Assembly: GCA_046262995.1 (NCBI GenBank)
Contig: JBHELQ010000086.1
Coordinates: 1 to 63,222 of the forward strand
DNA from: JBHELQ01 sp046262995
GTDB lineage: Bacteria > Actinomycetota > Thermoleophilia > Solirubrobacterales > Thermoleophilaceae
Reading direction: 5' to 3'
Length of the DNA: 63,222 nucleotides
Shown: positions 61,363 to 63,222 of the stretch, one piece after another
Layout: every line of letters begins with the position of its first letter
Position numbering within the stretch: position 1 is the stretch's first letter
Position numbers and translations under genes: made by a program
The notes under the pieces: model-generated
The model's input: only the letters and a program-made list of their open reading frames with translations
The model's database searches: none
Told to the model about the DNA's origin: nothing

Positions 61363-62241
61363 TCAACCCCTGCCGATCACCTCGCCCATCCTGAGCGGCG
61401 TCACGCCCAGGGCCTCGGCGTCCGCCGTGCCACGCGCGCTCGTCATCGGCTCCTCCATCAGCTCGGCCTCCTCCCAGGTGGCGAAGGCCGACGTGCCGCC
61501 GATGCGCTGGACCGCCCGCAGGCCGGCCCGCACGGCCGGAAGCGGGACGTGAAGCAGCCGGCGCCGCCGCCTGAGCCCCCGCAGGACCACGCGCACGATG
61601 GCGTCGTAGGAGAGCGTTTCCGGGCCGGCCAGCTCGTAGCCGCGCGGGCCGTCCGCGGACTGCGCCAGCGCCGCCGTCACGCAGTCCGCCACGTCCTCGG
61701 CCCAGATCGGCTGATAGAGGGCGCGACCGGAGCCCGAGACCGGCAGCGCCGGGAGCCACGACATACGCTCGAGGAGGGTCAGCCAGGGATCGCCTGGCGT
61801 GTAGACGATGGACGGGGAGAAGACGACCGTCTCGAGCTCCGCGCTCTCGATCGCCTGGCGAGCGAGCGCCTTGGCGCGGAAGAACCGCGTTCGGGAATGG
61901 AGGCTTGCGCCCAGGGCGGAGAAGAACACGAAGCGCCGTACCCCCGCCCGCTCGGCGGCCTGGACCAGCCGGAGCGTGGCCACGCCGTTCAGCTCCTCGA
62001 TCGACGCCCGCGGCTGGTCCCGGATCGACGCGGCCAGGTGCACCACCGTGTCGACGCCGCGGAGCGCATGCCGGAACGAGCCGGGAGTACCGAGGTCGCC
62101 CAGGGCGATCTGCACCCTGACGCGGTGGGGACCGAGCCCGCGCGGGTCGCGCACGAGGCAGCGCACCGGGCCGCCATCCGCGACGAGTCGCGCGAGCAAA
62201 GCGGATCCGACCGTGCCTGTGGCGCCCGTCAGCAGGATCAT
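61363..62241 (-). CDS. NAD(P)-binding NmrA/NDUFA9-like protein
   Basis: 292 aa atypical SDR. MILLTGATGTVGSALLARLV is the nucleotide loop, VVHLAASIRDQPR and VFFSALGAS follow, and the usual YxxxK catalytic pair is not evident. The group includes quinone-related and NmrA-like proteins that bind nucleotide without a standard dehydrogenase activity. Starts 130 nt from the ferredoxin gene on the other strand. Confidence 0.83.
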   Translation of the reverse strand: MILLTGATGTVGSALLARLVADGGPVRCLVRDPRGLGPHRVRVQIALGDLGTPGSFRHALRGVDTVVHLAASIRDQPRASIEELNGVATLRLVQAAERAGVRRFVFFSALGASLHSRTRFFRAKALARQAIESAELETVVFSPSIVYTPGDPWLTLLERMSWLPALPVSGSGRALYQPIWAEDVADCVTAALAQSADGPRGYELAGPETLSYDAIVRVVLRGLRRRRRLLHVPLPAVRAGLRAVQRIGGTSAFATWEEAELMEEPMTSARGTADAEALGVTPLRMGEVIGRG

Positions 62242-62297
62242 GACCCGGCCAGCCTACGCGCGGGTCGCTCCGGGCGAGGGCGAGCTCGGTCCATCGT

Positions 62298-62329
62298 TAG
62301 AATCGCGCTTTCGCGCCGTCCGGACGGCG
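62298..62329 (+). promoter_or_regulatory. -10-like box and 16-bp palindrome before the ferredoxin gene
   Basis: TAGAAT at 62298-62303 resembles a -10 element; eleven bases later CGCCGTCCGGACGGCG (62314-62329) is a perfect palindrome in the leader, about 43 nt before the ATG. It could be an operator or leader stem. No -35 was found. Confidence 0.4.
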
Positions 62330-62371
62330 GCGTGCCGAACCCGACCAAGACCAAGGAGCCCGCGCCGACAC

Positions 62372-62638
62372 ATGGCCTACGTAATCGCAGAGCCCTGCAT
62401 CGGGCAGAAGGACAACTCCTGCGTCGAGGTCTGCCCGGTCGACTGCATCCACCCGACTCCCGACGAGCCTGATTACGACTCGGTGGAGCAGCTCTACATC
62501 GACCCCGAGGAGTGCATCGACTGCGACGCGTGCGTTGAGGCCTGTCCCGTGGATGCGTGCTTCGCCGAGGACCAGCTCCCCGACGAGTGGACGAAGTACA
62601 TCGAGATCAACTCGCAGTACTACGCGAACACCGCGTAG
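62372..62638 (+). CDS. fdxA: 7Fe ferredoxin (3Fe-4S + 4Fe-4S)
   Basis: 88 aa. CIGQKDNSCVEVCPVDC gives the C-x7-C-x3-C pattern of the 3Fe-4S centre and CIDCDACVEACP the C-x2-C-x2-C-x3-C of the 4Fe-4S centre. About 16 acidic residues are inserted between the two halves relative to typical FdxA. It is an electron carrier, for example for sulfite reductase or P450 partners. ATG at 62372. Confidence 0.93.
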   Translation: MAYVIAEPCIGQKDNSCVEVCPVDCIHPTPDEPDYDSVEQLYIDPEECIDCDACVEACPVDACFAEDQLPDEWTKYIEINSQYYANTA

Positions 62639-62824
62639 GGCGCGACTGCGTAGCGGCCCGGTTGACGAACAGCAGCATCTAGGGGAAGGCCATCACGGGC
62701 GGCGCGGGGCGGCGCGCCGCGGCGCCGCGTGCGCCATACCGGCGAAGCAATCCCACCCTGCTGTTGCATAGCACCGGCTAGATGGGATACCTCGGGCGAA
62801 ACAGCCGCCTGGCCACCGGGGGGC
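62639..62824. other. Structured intergenic region between convergent ferredoxin and Mrp genes
   Basis: 186 nt with no gene I can support. It contains a GC palindrome GCGGCGCGCCGC (62709-62720) and two complementary pairs: AACAGCAG (62668-62675) with CTGCTGTT (62758-62765) and CATCTAG (62676-62682) with CTAGATG (62778-62784). The order A-B-A'-B' is that of a pseudoknot. It may be a bidirectional terminator or an RNA. Confidence 0.4.
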
Positions 62825-63222
62825 CTAGGCCATCGGGAGCGACATGCCGACCGGCTTCGGCGCCTGCGCGGGCGCCGGGGCGGCCTGCAGCACCGGCCGC
62901 TCCACGGGCGTGAGCGCGACGACCCCACGCGCTGCGTGGCGAACGGCCTGGGCGGCCGGGTCGTCCGGGTCGGTGATGACCAGGGGCGTGCCGCTGTCTG
63001 CCTGCTCGCGCAGCGGCATGGTCAGCGGGACGCTGCCGAGCAGCGGCACGTCGAGCTCGTCGGCCAGCGCCCGGCCGCCGCCCTCGCCGAAGATCGGGAA
63101 GCGCTCGCCGCCCGGGGTGACGAAGCCGGCCATGTTCTCCACCACGCCGGCGATCTCGAGGTCGACCTTGTAGGCCATCTCCGCCGCCCGCCGGGCGACC
63201 TTCTGCGCCGTCGGCTGGGGTG
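62825..63222 (-). CDS. Mrp/NBP35-type iron-sulfur ATPase, C-terminal part
   Basis: Frame open to the right window edge, so the start and Walker A are outside. The visible part reads AQKVARRAAEMAYKVDLEIA and GVVENMAGFVTPGGERFPIF followed by GGGRALADELDVPLLGSVPL, the C-terminal half of ApbC/Mrp P-loop ATPases that carry Fe-S clusters. A Pro/Ala-rich tail ends the protein. Neighbouring 7Fe ferredoxin is a possible client. Confidence 0.88.
   Translation of the reverse strand, partial: PQPTAQKVARRAAEMAYKVDLEIAGVVENMAGFVTPGGERFPIFGEGGGRALADELDVPLLGSVPLTMPLREQADSGTPLVITDPDDPAAQAVRHAARGVVALTPVERPVLQAAPAPAQAPKPVGMSLPMA

Noticed and set aside
1..63222. Mobile elements, prophage or CRISPR
   Set aside because: No transposase, integrase, phage protein, or regularly spaced repeats were found; the only dispersed repeat is the 36-bp pair.

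Overview
This is a 63-kb, very GC-rich, gene-dense chromosomal window from an actinobacterium, most likely of class Thermoleophilia (Solirubrobacterales/Gaiellales type). The assignment is an inference from protein character: secreted proteins end in Arg-rich beta domains, PafB and PafC are fused, and there is an F420-type Ddn oxidoreductase, a type-5 uracil-DNA glycosylase, an ECF42-like sigma factor with its DGPF partner, and a CIRCE-controlled groESL operon. No rRNA, phage, transposon or CRISPR array was seen. One tRNA (Phe, GAA) is present. Genes are tightly packed; many neighbours share a 4-nt NTGA stop/start overlap (GTGA, TTGA and, unusually, CTGA).

Layout. 1-4832: assimilatory sulfate reduction operon (sulfite reductase tail, cysH, cysD, cysN, TauE/SafE permease). 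4865-10980: a secreted alpha/beta hydrolase lacking its nucleophile Ser, a biotin-dependent carboxylase alpha chain, then a leftward operon (MBL hydrolase, GT2, PIG-L deacetylase). 10989-16755: HAD dehalogenase, sucCD, polysaccharide deacetylase with a small HTH protein, aminotransferase, membrane protein. 16777-24196: DtxR regulator, ATP-dependent DNA ligase, PQQ-type sugar dehydrogenase, ECF sigma/DGPF pair, a LigD polymerase remnant, macro-domain protein, glycerate kinase, small catalase. 24313-34275: membrane protein, HAD phosphatase and GpgS (glucosylglycerate route), MrfA-like helicase, M23 peptidase, DUF3352 lipoprotein, Ddn, exonuclease III, stand-alone LigD-type polymerase. 34330-36233: a sulfatase-type membrane protein bracketed by 36-bp direct repeats and tRNA-Phe. 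36269-41813: ferritin-like protein, EcsC, SDR, YhaM-like nuclease, PafBC fusion, PPOX protein. 41813-50432: dTDP-sugar genes (rfbA, rfbD, rfbB), murein endopeptidase, ABC exporter, uracil-DNA glycosylase, SnoaL protein, membrane-fused GMC oxidoreductase. 50451-58958: Lhr helicase, GDPD, two tandem secreted paralogues of unknown function, Crp/Fnr regulator, Pcm, Nudix, ASCH. 58979-63222: CIRCE, groES, groEL, compound terminator, a small protein, NAD-binding protein, 7Fe ferredoxin, and the C-terminus of an Mrp-type ATPase.

Functional themes are sulfur assimilation, central carbon metabolism (sucCD, acyl-CoA carboxylase, glycerate), cell-envelope sugars and peptidoglycan, and DNA repair (ligase, polymerase, XthA, UDG, Lhr, MrfA-like helicase, and the PafBC fusion that would control a damage response). 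The most unusual signals are repeated apparent CTG initiation, two start-site hairpins that bury the Shine-Dalgarno sequence, an inactive-looking secreted hydrolase, a tandem family of secreted VNVCDT proteins, and a repeat-bounded segment beside tRNA-Phe. No complete, clearly new multi-gene system could be demonstrated from sequence alone.
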